A stretch of DNA of 64,000 nucleotides from Bacillus glycinifermentans (GTDB lineage: Bacteria; Bacillota; Bacilli; Bacillales; Bacillaceae), in assembly GCF_001042475.2 (NCBI RefSeq), contig NZ_LECW02000045.1:62001-126000 (forward strand), given 5' to 3'. Under the pieces are notes generated by a model. The model was given only the letters and a program-made list of their open reading frames with translations. It had not been told where the DNA came from and did not search any database. The position numbers and the translations under genes are program-made. Positions 26,519-36,315 of this stretch are shown piece by piece; positions within the stretch are counted from its first letter, which is position 1, and the number at the start of each line of letters is the position of its first letter.

Positions 26519-29122
26519 CTAAACGCCTTTAAATGCAGCGCGGTATACTTCAGCCAATTCGGATACTAGCGGAAGCTTTGGATTGGCTGTTGTGCATTGG
26601 TCTTCAAAGGCCCGGTCTGCCATGATATCGATCTTGCTTTCAAATTCGGCGGCGTCTATGCCGTTCTGTTTGAGGCTCATCGGGATATCAAGCTCTTTGG
26701 CAAGCGCGACGATGGCCTTGATCAGGCTTTCGACGCCTTCTTCGGTTGTTTTGGCCGGCAAGCCGAGCGTTCTGGCGATTTCCGCGTAGCGCTGATCGGC
26801 TACGAAATGATTGTATTTCGGGAATGCCGTGAATTTCGTCGGTTTAGCCGCATTGTAGCGAATGACGTGCGGGAGAAGCACGGCATTTGCGCGTCCGTGG
26901 GCGATGTGAAATTCCGCGCCTAATTTATGGGCCAGGCTGTGGTTAATGCCCAGGAACGCATTGGAGAATGCCATGCCGGCGATTGTTGATGCATTGTGCA
27001 TCTTTTCGCGGGCGATTTCGTCGCTGCCGTTTTTGTACGCTCTCGGCAAGTATTCAAATACAAGCTGGATGGCTTTCATTGCCAAGCCGTCGGTATAGTC
27101 GTTGGCCATGCAGGATACATAGGATTCAATCGCATGCGTCAAGACGTCCATTCCGGTATCAGCCGTAATATGCTTCGGCACGGTCATGACAAACTGCGGA
27201 TCAATAATCGCCACATCAGGCGTTAGTTCATAGTCGGCCAATGGGTATTTCGTATTCGCCTCTTTATCTGTAACGACGGAGAATGAGGTAACCTCAGAGC
27301 CGGTGCCGGATGTCGTCGGAATGGCAACGAATTTTGCTTTTTCGCCTAATGCCGGATATTTGACGATGCGCTTGCGGATGTCTAAGAATTTTTGTTTTAA
27401 GTCAAAGAATTCAGCATCAGGGTGCTCATAAAACATCCACATTCCTTTTGCGGCGTCCATTGCAGAGCCTCCGCCGAGCGCGATGATGACGTCAGGCTGG
27501 AATTTGGCCATCGCCAGGGCGCCGTTCATCACCGTTTCGATTGATGGATCAGGTTCTACGTCGGAGAAAATGTCGCAATGAACGTAATCCGGGCGTTTTC
27601 TTAAATAGTGGAGGACGCGGTCGACATATCCAAGCTTCACCATTCCCGGGTCTGTCACGATAAACGCTTTTGAGATATTCGGCATTTTCGCTAAATATTG
27701 CGTTGCATGTTTTTCAAAATAAATTTTTGGCGGTACTTTAAACCATTGCATGTTGACATTCCTCTTTGCCACTTTTTTCGTATTGATTAAATGAACCGCA
27801 CCCACGTTTGTCGAAACGGAGTTCCCGCCGTACGTGCCGCAGCCGAGCGTTAAGGAAGGCATGTAGGCATTATAAATATCGCCGATCGCTCCTTGGGAAG
27901 ACGGCGCGTTGACGATGATCCGCCCGGCTTTCATCCGTAAACCGAATTGCTCAATGGCTTCAGGGTCGCTGGTATGGATGACCGCGGAGTGTCCGATGCC
28001 GCCGAATTCCAGCATTTCTTCGGCCCGTTTTAACCCTTCCTGGAGTCCGCTTACTTTGTAGCAGGCTAACACAGGACTTAATTTTTCCCTTGAAAGCGGG
28101 TATTCCGGCCCTACGCCTTTTAATTCGGCGACGAGGATTTTTGTATCCTCCGGAACTTTTATACCGGCCATTTCGGCAATTTTATAAGCCGGCATTCCGA
28201 CGATGTCAGGGTTTACCGCACAGGTCGTTTCGTTGATAACCAATTTTTCCACTTTTGCTATTTCCGCCTCATTTAATAAATAGCAATTGTTGGAAGTTAA
28301 TTCTCTTTTCACGTCTGAATAAACGTCTTTATCGATGATGACGGCCTGTTCTGAAGCGCAAATCATTCCATTGTCAAACGTTTTTGATAAGATCAGGTCG
28401 TTGACGGCTTGTTTCAAGTTCGCAGATCTCTCAATGTAGCATGGGACGTTTCCTGGTCCGACGCCGAGAGCCGGTTTGCCTGAGCTGTAAGCGGATTTCA
28501 CCATGCCGGCCCCTCCTGTGGCAAGAATCAGGGAAATCTTCGGATGGGTCATCAACGCTTGGGTTGCTTCGCGCGACGGCGTTTCGATCCACTGAATGCA
28601 ATGTTCAGGCGCACCTGCTTGAACAGCCGCGTCCCTCAAAATCTTTGCAGCCTCAATGCTGCATTTTTGAGCGGATGGATGGAAAGCAAACACGATGGGA
28701 TTTCTTGTTTTTATCGAGATCAGTGATTTGAACATGGTCGTGGAAGTAGGATTTGTCACCGGCGTAACCCCTGCGATGACGCCGACCGGCTCGGCAATTT
28801 CAATGACTCCGTCGTGTTCGTTTTCGCTGATGATTCCGACGGTTTTGTCGTATTTGATATTGTGATAGACATACTCTGTGGCAAACATGTTTTTAATGAT
28901 TTTATCTTCGTATACGCCGCGTTTTGTTTCCTCTACAGCAAGCTTGGCAAGGCGCATATGCTGATCAAGGCCGGCAAGCGCCATCTGTTTGACGATTTCA
29001 TCGATCTGTTCCTGATCAAAGCTGCGGAATTCTTCCAATGCTTTAAGACCCTTGTCGACTAAACGGTCGATCATTTTTGAAACGTTTATCTTTTGTTTAA
29101 TTTCCTTTTCTTCAACTGCCAT
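26519..29122 (-). CDS. adhE: bifunctional aldehyde/alcohol dehydrogenase AdhE
   Basis: Fusion enzyme of 867 residues that reduces acetyl-CoA to acetaldehyde and then ethanol, regenerating NAD in fermentation. The N-terminal CoA-acylating aldehyde dehydrogenase has catalytic Cys in TFDNGMICASEQAVI (about 250). The C-terminal iron alcohol dehydrogenase starts at about 450, with IIALGGGSAMDAAKGMW and metal ligands in FLGINHSLAHKLGAEFHIAH. ATG 29122 (MAVEEKEIKQ) is preceded by GGAGGG and is preferred to the longer frame from 29137. Two Rex/Fnr-like sites upstream suggest redox or oxygen control. The gene is absent from B. subtilis 168 as far as I recall. Confidence 0.95.
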   Translation of the reverse strand: MAVEEKEIKQKINVSKMIDRLVDKGLKALEEFRSFDQEQIDEIVKQMALAGLDQHMRLAKLAVEETKRGVYEDKIIKNMFATEYVYHNIKYDKTVGIISENEHDGVIEIAEPVGVIAGVTPVTNPTSTTMFKSLISIKTRNPIVFAFHPSAQKCSIEAAKILRDAAVQAGAPEHCIQWIETPSREATQALMTHPKISLILATGGAGMVKSAYSSGKPALGVGPGNVPCYIERSANLKQAVNDLILSKTFDNGMICASEQAVIIDKDVYSDVKRELTSNNCYLLNEAEIAKVEKLVINETTCAVNPDIVGMPAYKIAEMAGIKVPEDTKILVAELKGVGPEYPLSREKLSPVLACYKVSGLQEGLKRAEEMLEFGGIGHSAVIHTSDPEAIEQFGLRMKAGRIIVNAPSSQGAIGDIYNAYMPSLTLGCGTYGGNSVSTNVGAVHLINTKKVAKRNVNMQWFKVPPKIYFEKHATQYLAKMPNISKAFIVTDPGMVKLGYVDRVLHYLRKRPDYVHCDIFSDVEPDPSIETVMNGALAMAKFQPDVIIALGGGSAMDAAKGMWMFYEHPDAEFFDLKQKFLDIRKRIVKYPALGEKAKFVAIPTTSGTGSEVTSFSVVTDKEANTKYPLADYELTPDVAIIDPQFVMTVPKHITADTGMDVLTHAIESYVSCMANDYTDGLAMKAIQLVFEYLPRAYKNGSDEIAREKMHNASTIAGMAFSNAFLGINHSLAHKLGAEFHIAHGRANAVLLPHVIRYNAAKPTKFTAFPKYNHFVADQRYAEIARTLGLPAKTTEEGVESLIKAIVALAKELDIPMSLKQNGIDAAEFESKIDIMADRAFEDQCTTANPKLPLVSELAEVYRAAFKGV

Positions 29123-29179
29123 TGTATAACCCTCCAATGAAGTGATAGAATTTTCCGAAAAGAGTGCAACGGCTTAAAT

Positions 29180-29197
29180 TTGTGAAACATTTCACAA
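29180..29197. promoter_or_regulatory. Rex/Fnr operator upstream of adhE
   Basis: TTGTGAAACATTTCACAA fits the Rex site TTGTGAAnnnnTTCACAA exactly, and its core TGTGA-N6-TCACA also fits Fnr. It is 58 bases upstream of the adhE start. Confidence 0.85.
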
Positions 29198-29319
29198 GAG
29201 ATGTTAAAAATTTTTATGGCGATATGGGGATGGTTTGCTGTAAGAATATAAAGTTCCTCATGACACCTCACTCCTTGTTTTTTATGAATCTTATCATAGC
29301 ACGGATTTGATATAATAAT

Positions 29320-29337
29320 TTGTGAAATGTTGAACAA
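29320..29337. promoter_or_regulatory. second, weaker Rex-like site
   Basis: TTGTGAAATGTTGAACAA, 16 of 18 positions of a Rex site, about 200 bases upstream of adhE. It is on the same face as the first site only if looping occurs. Confidence 0.6.
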
Positions 29338-29387
29338 AGTATGAAACATGAATAAAAACGGGAAGATTTGCTTACGTGTGCATATTT

Positions 29388-29403
29388 TGGAAAGCGCTTT
29401 CGA
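29388..29403. promoter_or_regulatory. cre box
   Basis: TGGAAAGCGCTTTCGA matches the CcpA-binding consensus around a perfect AAAGCGCTTT core. It lies 270 bases upstream of adhE and 100 bases beyond the gntZ end, so adhE is the likelier target. Confidence 0.65.
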
Positions 29404-29451
29404 TTAGCGAGACTAGATCATAAGTCATCAAAAAAATATTTTGAAATAATA

Positions 29452-29493
29452 AAAACTGCACTTCCGATTGCTAACACAATCGGGTGCAGTTTT
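29452..29493 (-). terminator. terminator of the gnt operon
   Basis: AAAACTGCA ... CAATCGG/CCGATTG ... TGCAGTTTTT stem with T-run on the minus strand, just after the gntZ stop. Confidence 0.85.
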
Positions 29494-29506
29494 ATTTCAA
29501 AAAAGC

Positions 29507-30913
29507 TTACTCATTCCATTCTGTGTGAAACACACCTTCGATATCTGTCCGCTCATACGTATGGGCGCCGAAGTAATCGCGCTGTGCCTGCAACAGGCTG
29601 GCGTTGGAGCGGCCTGTCCGGTAGCCGTCATAATAAGATAGAGCGGTGCTCAAGGCTGGGAACGAGATGCCTGAGCTGATACCTTCGCAGACGACTTTCC
29701 GAAGTCCTGTCTGGTAGTCTTTGAGCTTTTCTGCAAAGAAAGGTGCGATCAATAAGTTTGACAGGTCGGGCTGCTCGTTGTACGCTTCGCTGATCAGGTT
29801 TAAAAATTCGGCGCGGATAATGCAGCCGCCGCGGAAGATCAGGGCGATGTCCGAAAGCTTCAGGTTCCATCCGTAAAGCTCTGACGTCATTTTATACTGG
29901 GCGAAGCCTTGTGCATAGGCGCACACTTTTCCCATATATAATGCCTGTCTGACGTAGTCGATCCACACGTTTTTATCGAGGTGCCATTCTTCTTCCGCCG
30001 GACCGGCGAGAATTTTTTCCGCAGCCACCCGTTCTTCTTTTAAAGATGACAGGTAGCGGGCGAATAACGATTCCGTGATAATGGACGACGGAATGCCGTT
30101 GTCGATTGCCTGCATGCTCGTCCATTTGCCTGTGCCTTTTTGGCCTGTTTTATCAAGGATGACGTCGATCAGCGGGCCGCCTGTCCGGTCGTCCTTTTTC
30201 CTTAAAATCTCGGCAGTGATTTCGATTAAATAGCTTTTCAGCTCGCCTTGATTCCACGTTTCAAAAATGTCGGCGATTTCATCGATGGACAGCTGCAGTT
30301 TTTCTCTTAAAAATGTATAGGCTTCAGCGATCAGCTGCATATCCGCGTATTCGATCCCGTTATGGACCATTTTCACGAAGTGTCCGGCTCCTTTTGGCCC
30401 GATGTAGGTGCAGCAAGGGGAATTGCCAACTTGGGCTGCGATTTTGGTCAAAATCGGAGCAGCTTTTTCATAGACGTCCAGATCTCCCCCGGGCATGATC
30501 GAAGGACCTGTTAACGCGCCGACTTCGCCGCCGGAAATGCCGATTCCCAAATAGCCGATTTCTTCAGCTTTCAGCCTGTCGTATCTTCGTTCTGTATCTT
30601 CGTAGTGGGAGTTGCCGCCGTCCATGATGACATCGCCTTCTTCAAGCAGCGGCACTAATGAATCGATCACTGAATCGACCGCTTTGCCCGCTGTCACCAT
30701 GAGAAAGATTTTCCGCGGCTTTTCTAAAGACTGGACGAAATCCTTCAGCTCGTAGTACGGGCTGAGAGGCTGTCCTTCACTTTTCTCCATCAGTTTATCG
30801 GTTAAATCCCTCGTGTAATTGTAGACAGCGACTTGCTCTCCTTTGCCGGCCATGTTTAAGGCAATATTGCTGCCCATCACTCCCAGGCCGATGACGCCAA
30901 TTGTATTGACCAT
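29507..30913 (-). CDS. gntZ: 6-phosphogluconate dehydrogenase, decarboxylating
   Basis: Cytoplasmic enzyme of 468 residues that oxidises and decarboxylates 6-phosphogluconate to ribulose 5-phosphate. The N-terminal Rossmann motif is IGVIGLGVMGSNIALN, the substrate site shows MDGGNSHYEDTERR, GIGISGGEVGALTGPSIMPG and GAGHFVKMVHNGIEYADMQ with the catalytic Lys. ATG 30913 follows AAGGAGCTGG; the frame open from 30943 would add ten residues lacking this signal. It is the last gene of gntRKPZ and matches the B. subtilis GntZ length. Confidence 0.96.
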   Translation of the reverse strand: MVNTIGVIGLGVMGSNIALNMAGKGEQVAVYNYTRDLTDKLMEKSEGQPLSPYYELKDFVQSLEKPRKIFLMVTAGKAVDSVIDSLVPLLEEGDVIMDGGNSHYEDTERRYDRLKAEEIGYLGIGISGGEVGALTGPSIMPGGDLDVYEKAAPILTKIAAQVGNSPCCTYIGPKGAGHFVKMVHNGIEYADMQLIAEAYTFLREKLQLSIDEIADIFETWNQGELKSYLIEITAEILRKKDDRTGGPLIDVILDKTGQKGTGKWTSMQAIDNGIPSSIITESLFARYLSSLKEERVAAEKILAGPAEEEWHLDKNVWIDYVRQALYMGKVCAYAQGFAQYKMTSELYGWNLKLSDIALIFRGGCIIRAEFLNLISEAYNEQPDLSNLLIAPFFAEKLKDYQTGLRKVVCEGISSGISFPALSTALSYYDGYRTGRSNASLLQAQRDYFGAHTYERTDIEGVFHTEWNE

Positions 30914-30935
30914 AATTCCAGCTCCTTCAACAATG

Positions 30936-32283
30936 TTATACAAATAGACTCAGCAGTAACGTAAATCCTAATCCGGCTACAGCGATGATCGTTTCGAGCA
31001 ATGTCCATGTCGCAAATGTTTCTTTCATGCTTAAACCGAAGTACTCTTTGAACATCCAGAATCCGGCGTCATTCACGTGGGAAGCGATTACACTTCCGGC
31101 CCCGGTAGCGAGCACGACCAAGGCAAGGTTGACGTCAGAATGTCCAAGCATCGGAATGACGAGCCCTGTCGTCGATAAGGCGGCGACTGTGGCGGAGCCT
31201 AAAGAAATGCGCAGGATCGCCGCGATTAACCAGGCAAGCAGGATCGGCGACATTGCCGTTCCTTTGAATAATTCGGCCACGTAGTCGCCTACCCCGCCGT
31301 TGATTAATACTTGTTTGAAGGCGCCGCCGCCCCCGATGATCAACAGCATCATCCCGATTTGCGAAATGGCTGTCGAACAGGAATCCATTACCGTTTTAAT
31401 CGGAATGTTCCTGGCGATGCCCATCGTATAAACCGCGACTAATAAAGAGATGATCATTGACGTAGATGCATTGCCGATCAAACGAATACCTGCAAGAATG
31501 CTATTATCTGCAAACCCCATCGTTTCTTGAAGCAGCGTGATGATCGTAGAGACGGACATGAGGATGACCGGAAGCATTGCTGTGAACACGCTGATTCCGA
31601 AACCGGGCGTATCTTCAAGTTTGAACGTTTTCTGCTCGCCTAAAGACGCGATATTTCCTGTTCTCGTAAACGAATCGGGTACGATTTTTTTCGCAAGCTT
31701 CGTAAATACAGGTCCGGCAATCAGCACCGTCGGAACTGCGATAATGAAGCCGTACAGCAGCACTTCCCCGATGTTTGCCCCGTATTCCCCGGCGATCGCC
31801 GTCGGCCCCGGATGCGGCGGCAGGAAGCCGTGCGTGACGGATAAGGCGGCCGCCATCGGGATGCCGAGGAACAGAATCGAAATTTTTAATTCTCTTGAAA
31901 TCGCGAATACAATCGGAATTAATAATACCAGTCCTACTTCAAAGAATAAAGCTACACCGATAATGAATGAGGCGATCACGACCGCCCATTGGATATTTTT
32001 TTTCGCCGAATTTGTTGACGAGAGTCATTGCAATGCGCTGCGCACCCCCTGAATCTGCGATCAGCTTGCCAAGCATGGCGCCGAGTCCAAAAATCAAAGC
32101 GATGTGTCCGAGCGTTCCGCCCAATCCTTCTTCAATCGTGCTGACGATTTTGTCAAGCGGCATGCCGAGCGCTAAAGCAACGCCGAACGACACGATGATT
32201 AAGGAAAGAAAAGTGTTAAGTTTTAATCCCATAATGAACAGCAATAATACGATAATCCCGACTGCTACAATGATTAATGGCAT
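30936..32283 (-). pseudogene. gntP: gluconate permease GntP, frameshifted
   Basis: Gluconate/proton symporter of the GntP family (about 448 residues intact). The N-terminal 100 residues (from [10 protein letters not shown] to [10 protein letters not shown]) and the C-terminal part (from [14 protein letters not shown] on) lie in different frames. They separate at a run of eight T on the plus strand (31996-32003). With seven, the minus strand would read [17 protein letters not shown], the sequence expected from B. subtilis GntP. All other residues look functional. The break may be a recent mutation or a sequencing error. If real, gluconate uptake should be lost or reduced. Confidence 0.88.
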
Positions 32284-32302
32284 GATAGCGCCTCCATTCC
32301 CT

Positions 32303-33841
32303 TTATTCGTTTATTAAGCTTCTTTGGTAATTTGCAATTTGTGCATACTCGGTTTCCAATGATCTTGATAAGTTGATGAAAATCGGCATCAATTTCCGGT
32401 ACTCTTTCGCCGAAGCTTCAATTGGCGTATGCCGGTTGGTGCTGCCGATCATGTCGGATGCGACATCGAAAGATTTGAGTTTTCCTATGGCATACAGGCC
32501 TAAAATGCACGCGCCGAGACAGGAGCTTTCATAGCTTTCCGGAACGACGACTTCAGACTCGAATATATCGGCCATCATCTGGCGCCAAACGGCAGACCTC
32601 GCGAATCCCCCTGTCGCTTGAATCCTTGCGACGGGACCGTCCATGCACTCCGTGAGCGCCAAAAATACGGTATACAAATTGTAGATGACCCCTTCCAATG
32701 CGGCCCGGATCATGTGCTCTTTTTTGTGGGACATGGTCAGGCCGAAAAATGAACCGCGCACATCCGGATTCCATAAAGGAGCGCGTTCGCCTGCGAGATA
32801 TGGGTGGAACAGCAGGCCGTCAGCACCGGGCCTTACGCGCTCGGCGATTTTGGTGAGTACATCGTATGGATCGATTCCCAGCCTTTTCGCCGTTTCGATT
32901 TCTGAAGAGGCAAATTCGTCTCTGATCCAGCGAAGCACGATTCCGCCATTGTTAACCGGTCCGCCGATGACCCAATGCTTTTCCGTCAAGGCATAGCAAA
33001 AGATTCGCCCTTTTTCGTCGGTTTGCGGGTTGTCGATGATCGTGCGAATGGCGCCGCTTGTCCCGATCGTGACTGCGATCTCGCCCTTCTTAATGGCATT
33101 GACGCCAAGGTTCGACAGCACGCCGTCGCTTGCCCCGATGACAAAAGGCGTTTCCGGATCAATTCCCATCTGCTTCGCGATATCCGGGTTGCAGCTGCGA
33201 AAGATCTCTGTCGTTGGCACGAGTTTAGATAAATGGTCAGGCGTGATGCCTGCGATCGTTAATGCTTCTTCATCCCAATCCAGCTTTTTGAGATTCATCA
33301 TCCCCATGGCCGAAGCCAGTGAATAATCGACCACGTATTGACCGAAGAGTTTATGAAAGATGTATTCTTTGATCCCGATATATTTTTTTGTATTGGAAGC
33401 GATTTCATTATGCTCATGCACAATCCAGGCAATTTTGCTTAAAGGCGACATCGGATGAATCGGCGTCCCGGTCCGTTTGTAGACTTCGTGCCCGTTCAAT
33501 TCGTCCTTGATTTTGCGCGCCCAGCCTTCGCTTCGGTTGTCCGCCCATGTGATGCAGGGCGTGAGCGGCCGCCCGTCTTCACCCATGGCAATGACGCTGT
33601 GCATGGCGCTGCTGAATGAAATAAATGATATCTTTTTTTCCTGGTGATGTTTCATGATGCCGGCAACCGCTTGTATCACCGCCTGAAAAATCTCTTCCGG
33701 TTTTTGTTCAGCAGTTGAGATATCCGGTGTGTAAAGCGGGTAACCGATATTTTCTTTTTGGATCACCTCCCCGTTTTCACTGAATAAAACGGCCTTTGTG
33801 CTCGTTGTGCCGATATCGATGCCTAACATGTAACTAGACAT
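32303..33841 (-). CDS. gntK: gluconokinase
   Basis: FGGY-family sugar kinase of 512 residues that phosphorylates gluconate to 6-phosphogluconate. The N-terminal ATPase-fold motif [15 protein letters not shown] is present, then ITWADNRS and [11 protein letters not shown]. The C-terminal FGGY signature region is [20 protein letters not shown]. It overlaps the gntR stop by 8 bases and precedes gntP by 19 bases. It closely resembles B. subtilis GntK (513 residues). Confidence 0.95.
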   Translation of the reverse strand: MSSYMLGIDIGTTSTKAVLFSENGEVIQKENIGYPLYTPDISTAEQKPEEIFQAVIQAVAGIMKHHQEKKISFISFSSAMHSVIAMGEDGRPLTPCITWADNRSEGWARKIKDELNGHEVYKRTGTPIHPMSPLSKIAWIVHEHNEIASNTKKYIGIKEYIFHKLFGQYVVDYSLASAMGMMNLKKLDWDEEALTIAGITPDHLSKLVPTTEIFRSCNPDIAKQMGIDPETPFVIGASDGVLSNLGVNAIKKGEIAVTIGTSGAIRTIIDNPQTDEKGRIFCYALTEKHWVIGGPVNNGGIVLRWIRDEFASSEIETAKRLGIDPYDVLTKIAERVRPGADGLLFHPYLAGERAPLWNPDVRGSFFGLTMSHKKEHMIRAALEGVIYNLYTVFLALTECMDGPVARIQATGGFARSAVWRQMMADIFESEVVVPESYESSCLGACILGLYAIGKLKSFDVASDMIGSTNRHTPIEASAKEYRKLMPIFINLSRSLETEYAQIANYQRSLINE

Positions 33842-34565
33842 TTTCCTGTTCAGCTCCCTTCGTCAGCATTTGTTGCGACAGCCAAAGATCTTCTACTTTA
33901 TCTTGAACATCATCAAAATTTTGATGTAGGGACTTTATCATCAGAGCCCGATCTTTCGTTTCGATCGCTTGAATATAGAGTTCATGATTATCAAAAATTC
34001 TTGTGAAATCTTCGTATTTTTCTTTTAAACGCGCCCGCATCGACAACAGAATAAAGCTCTCCATAACGGGTTTTAAATTATTCCATATCATCTGAATGTA
34101 CGAATGATTGATGGAGCGTACGATCGTCTCATGGAACAAAACGTCCTGGTATGAGAACTCATCAGCATCTTCGTATTTGATCGAGACTTTCATCATTTCC
34201 AGTATCTTGCGAAGATCTTTGACTAACTGATCGGTGTCTATTCTGACAAGCCGCTCAAAGATGAACGTCTCGATCAGAAGGCGAACATCGTAAATCTCTC
34301 TGATCTCTTTTTCCGTTAGGCCGATGACAACGGCGCCCATTCGTTCCAGCCGGATGATTTTTTCGGTTGCCAGTATTCGCAAAGCCTCCCGTACGGGGGA
34401 GCGGCTTACCGAAAAATCGGCAGCGATTTTGTTTTCAGATAGAATGGTACCGCTTTCAATCACTCCTGAAATAATCCGCATCCTCAGCTCGCACGCAACG
34501 CGAACGCCTGTTGACGCCTTTGAAAGCCATTTGACGGGATATAAAAGGTCATTTGATTCGATCAT
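33834..34565 (-). CDS. gntR: gluconate operon repressor GntR
   Basis: Founding-type GntR/FadR regulator of 243 residues. The winged helix spans about 20-90, with GTILSENKIAADFSVSRSPV and the effector-binding FCD domain behind it, including metal-ligand candidates in DVLFHETIVRSI and SLHQNFDDV. It represses gntRKPZ until gluconate binds. Nearly every segment matches the B. subtilis protein as I remember it. The operator and a cre box lie just upstream, and a second cre box lies inside its coding sequence. Confidence 0.96.
   Translation of the reverse strand: MIESNDLLYPVKWLSKASTGVRVACELRMRIISGVIESGTILSENKIAADFSVSRSPVREALRILATEKIIRLERMGAVVIGLTEKEIREIYDVRLLIETFIFERLVRIDTDQLVKDLRKILEMMKVSIKYEDADEFSYQDVLFHETIVRSINHSYIQMIWNNLKPVMESFILLSMRARLKEKYEDFTRIFDNHELYIQAIETKDRALMIKSLHQNFDDVQDKVEDLWLSQQMLTKGAEQENV
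34445..34460. promoter_or_regulatory. internal cre box in gntR
   Basis: Minus strand ATTGAAAGCGGTACCA, inside gntR near codons 35-40. This is the downstream cre reported for the B. subtilis gnt operon, where CcpA blocks elongation. Confidence 0.85.
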
Positions 34566-34590
34566 AAACTCACCTTCCTAAACAATGAGT

Positions 34591-34608
34591 ATACTTGTAT
34601 ACAAGTAT
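34591..34608. promoter_or_regulatory. GntR operator
   Basis: Perfect palindrome ATACTTGTATACAAGTAT, 25 bases upstream of the gntR start. It is the known GntR operator sequence of B. subtilis. Confidence 0.92.
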
Positions 34609-34630
34609 GATAACTCTAATTTTATATTTG

Positions 34631-34645
34631 TGCAAACACTTTCAT
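34631..34645. promoter_or_regulatory. promoter-proximal cre box of gnt operon
   Basis: Minus strand ATGAAAGTGTTTGCA, upstream of the GntR operator at about the -35 region, corresponding to the upstream cre of the B. subtilis gnt operon. Confidence 0.75.
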
Positions 34646-35050
34646 TTCTAATTTTTCGAAAAATTTTTCCCAGTAGAGGAGAGTTGTGCGATACCAGTAT
34701 CTATATTAATTGTAAAATTGAAGGTTGTAGAGGGAGGTGATTATTATAATAGAAAAATGAATACACAAAGCGCAGTTTGCAGAATAGGAGGCAGGGACAG
34801 GAGAGTCTCATACATGAAGGGGGCTTTTAAGAATGGTTCGGTTCTAATTCTTTTATTAAAGGTTAAGAATTAGAACTTTCGAGAGCATAGGGGATGATTT
34901 TATTTCAATTCATTAGCAAGAAAGGTCTTGATCTCTAAAGTAAGTCGCGAAATCATGAAGGTACCTGAGACTGTGATTCACCATATCATTGTTTCGGCAG
35001 CCTTTTTAAGGGACTAAATTTTTGCAATTGATCGTTATGAGTACTCATTC
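34646..35050 (+). other. intergenic stretch with small ORF and hairpin
   Basis: No recognisable gene. A 38-codon frame (34757-34873; MNTQSAVCRIGGRDRR ...) starts 16 bases after a GGAGGTGAT sequence, too far for a normal start. Its stop lies inside a perfect 12-bp inverted repeat GTTCTAATTCTT/AAGAATTAGAAC (34841-34876, 12-base loop) without a clean T-run. A small RNA or a leftover of a lost gene is possible. Confidence 0.45.
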
Positions 35051-35070
35051 ATTAATTAAATTAACTAATT
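35051..35070. promoter_or_regulatory. candidate operator of the ROK regulator
   Basis: ATTAATTAAATTAACTAATT, AT-rich and partly palindromic, in the promoter region of the ROK gene. Thirteen bases (TTAATTAAATTAA) recur inverted upstream of galK at 40011-40023. Confidence 0.5.
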
Positions 35071-35113
35071 ATGTTACAATAAATCCAATGATATGTTTAC
35101 TTGGAGGTTTTCC

Positions 35114-36280
35114 ATGCAGCGCGGCACATTTCAATTAATGAAATCAGTCAATAAATCGATCATTTTAAATAAAATCCGTACGTCGGAGCCTATTTCGCGG
35201 GCGCAAATCGCCAAAGAAACGGGCATCACGCCGCCTACGGTCAGCAGCATTGTCAAAGAGCTGATGGAGCAGGGCCTGGTTACAGAGAGTGCACTCGGCC
35301 ATTCGAGCGGCGGACGGAAGCCGACGATGCTGCATATCAACAGCGGCGCGTTTTACGTGATTGGGGTCGATGCGGGGCCTGAGACGGTTGAATGTATACT
35401 AACCGATTTAACCGGCGAAATTTTTCACCGGACGTCAAGTTTGCTGAAAAAACCGCTAACAAATGAGCAGTTTATCAGCGTTCTAAAGGAAAACATCTAT
35501 ACCATTTTGCGCCTTTCCAATGCGAATCAGGAAAAAATCATCGGAATCGGGATCGCGATGCATGGGGTGGTCGACGTTGACACGGGAACTTCGCTTGTTG
35601 CGCCTATTTTACATTTAACCAACGTCCCGATCAAAGAAGCGCTTGAAGAAGAGTTTGGCTTTACGGTAAAGGTCGAAAACGATGCGCGGGCGATGGCATT
35701 GGGCGAATCGTGGTTTGGCGGCCACGGTGACGACGGCAGCATGGTTGCCGTCAACATCGGGCGCGGTGTGGGTGCAGGTGTTGTGATGAACGGAAAACTG
35801 TATCATGGGGCACACGGAATCGCCGGAGAATTTGGCCATATGATCGTTGATGTCAACGGCGACACCTGCGAGTGCGGCAACCGCGGCTGCCTGCAAACGG
35901 TCATAAGCGGCCCCGCAATTGCCGAACGGGGGAAAAAGCGGATAACGGACAGTGACGCCCGCCTTACGGCTAAAGAATTATTCGATTTGGCGCAAAACGG
36001 CAGCGAGGCCTGCATTGACTTGTTCCGCGAAACGGGCCGGATGATCGGGATCGGCTTAATCAACTTCATTCACCTCATCAACCCAAAGAAAATTGTGCTT
36101 GGAGGCGGGGTCATGAAGAGCGAAAAATTCATGATGCCGGTGATCCTTGAGACGATTCGGCAGCGGGCGTTGACAGCCGAAGCGAAGCAGACGAAGGTGG
36201 CCGTCACCCAGCTTGGCGATGATGCGACACTGCTCGGCGCCGTTTCCTTGCTGTTAATCGAATTATTTGATCCGGTTTGA
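35114..36280 (+). CDS. ROK-family transcriptional repressor
   Basis: XylR/NagC-type regulator of 388 residues. The N-terminal helix-turn-helix is PISRAQIAKETGITPPTVSS (about 25-45). The ROK sugar-kinase-like domain follows, with IGVDAGPETVECILTDL, ENDARAMALGESWFGG and the zinc-binding CECGNRGCLQT. I take ATG 35114 behind GGAGG rather than the longer frame from 35093. It is convergent with galKET, and the shared AT-rich motif in both promoters suggests it controls galactose genes. Its inducer is unknown. Confidence 0.85.
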   Translation: MQRGTFQLMKSVNKSIILNKIRTSEPISRAQIAKETGITPPTVSSIVKELMEQGLVTESALGHSSGGRKPTMLHINSGAFYVIGVDAGPETVECILTDLTGEIFHRTSSLLKKPLTNEQFISVLKENIYTILRLSNANQEKIIGIGIAMHGVVDVDTGTSLVAPILHLTNVPIKEALEEEFGFTVKVENDARAMALGESWFGGHGDDGSMVAVNIGRGVGAGVVMNGKLYHGAHGIAGEFGHMIVDVNGDTCECGNRGCLQTVISGPAIAERGKKRITDSDARLTAKELFDLAQNGSEACIDLFRETGRMIGIGLINFIHLINPKKIVLGGGVMKSEKFMMPVILETIRQRALTAEAKQTKVAVTQLGDDATLLGAVSLLLIELFDPV

Positions 36281-36282
36281 AA

Positions 36283-36315
36283 AAAGGCTGAACCAAGCTT
36301 AAAGGTTCAGCCTTT
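36283..36315. terminator. bidirectional terminator between ROK gene and galT
   Basis: AAAGGCTGAACC/GGTTCAGCCTTT stem of 12 bp with A-run before and TTTATT after. It overlaps the galT stop codon. Confidence 0.85.

Noticed and set aside
29086-29349. 87-codon minus-strand frame in the adhE upstream region
   Set aside because: It covers the Rex/Fnr sites and promoter of adhE and has a random composition.
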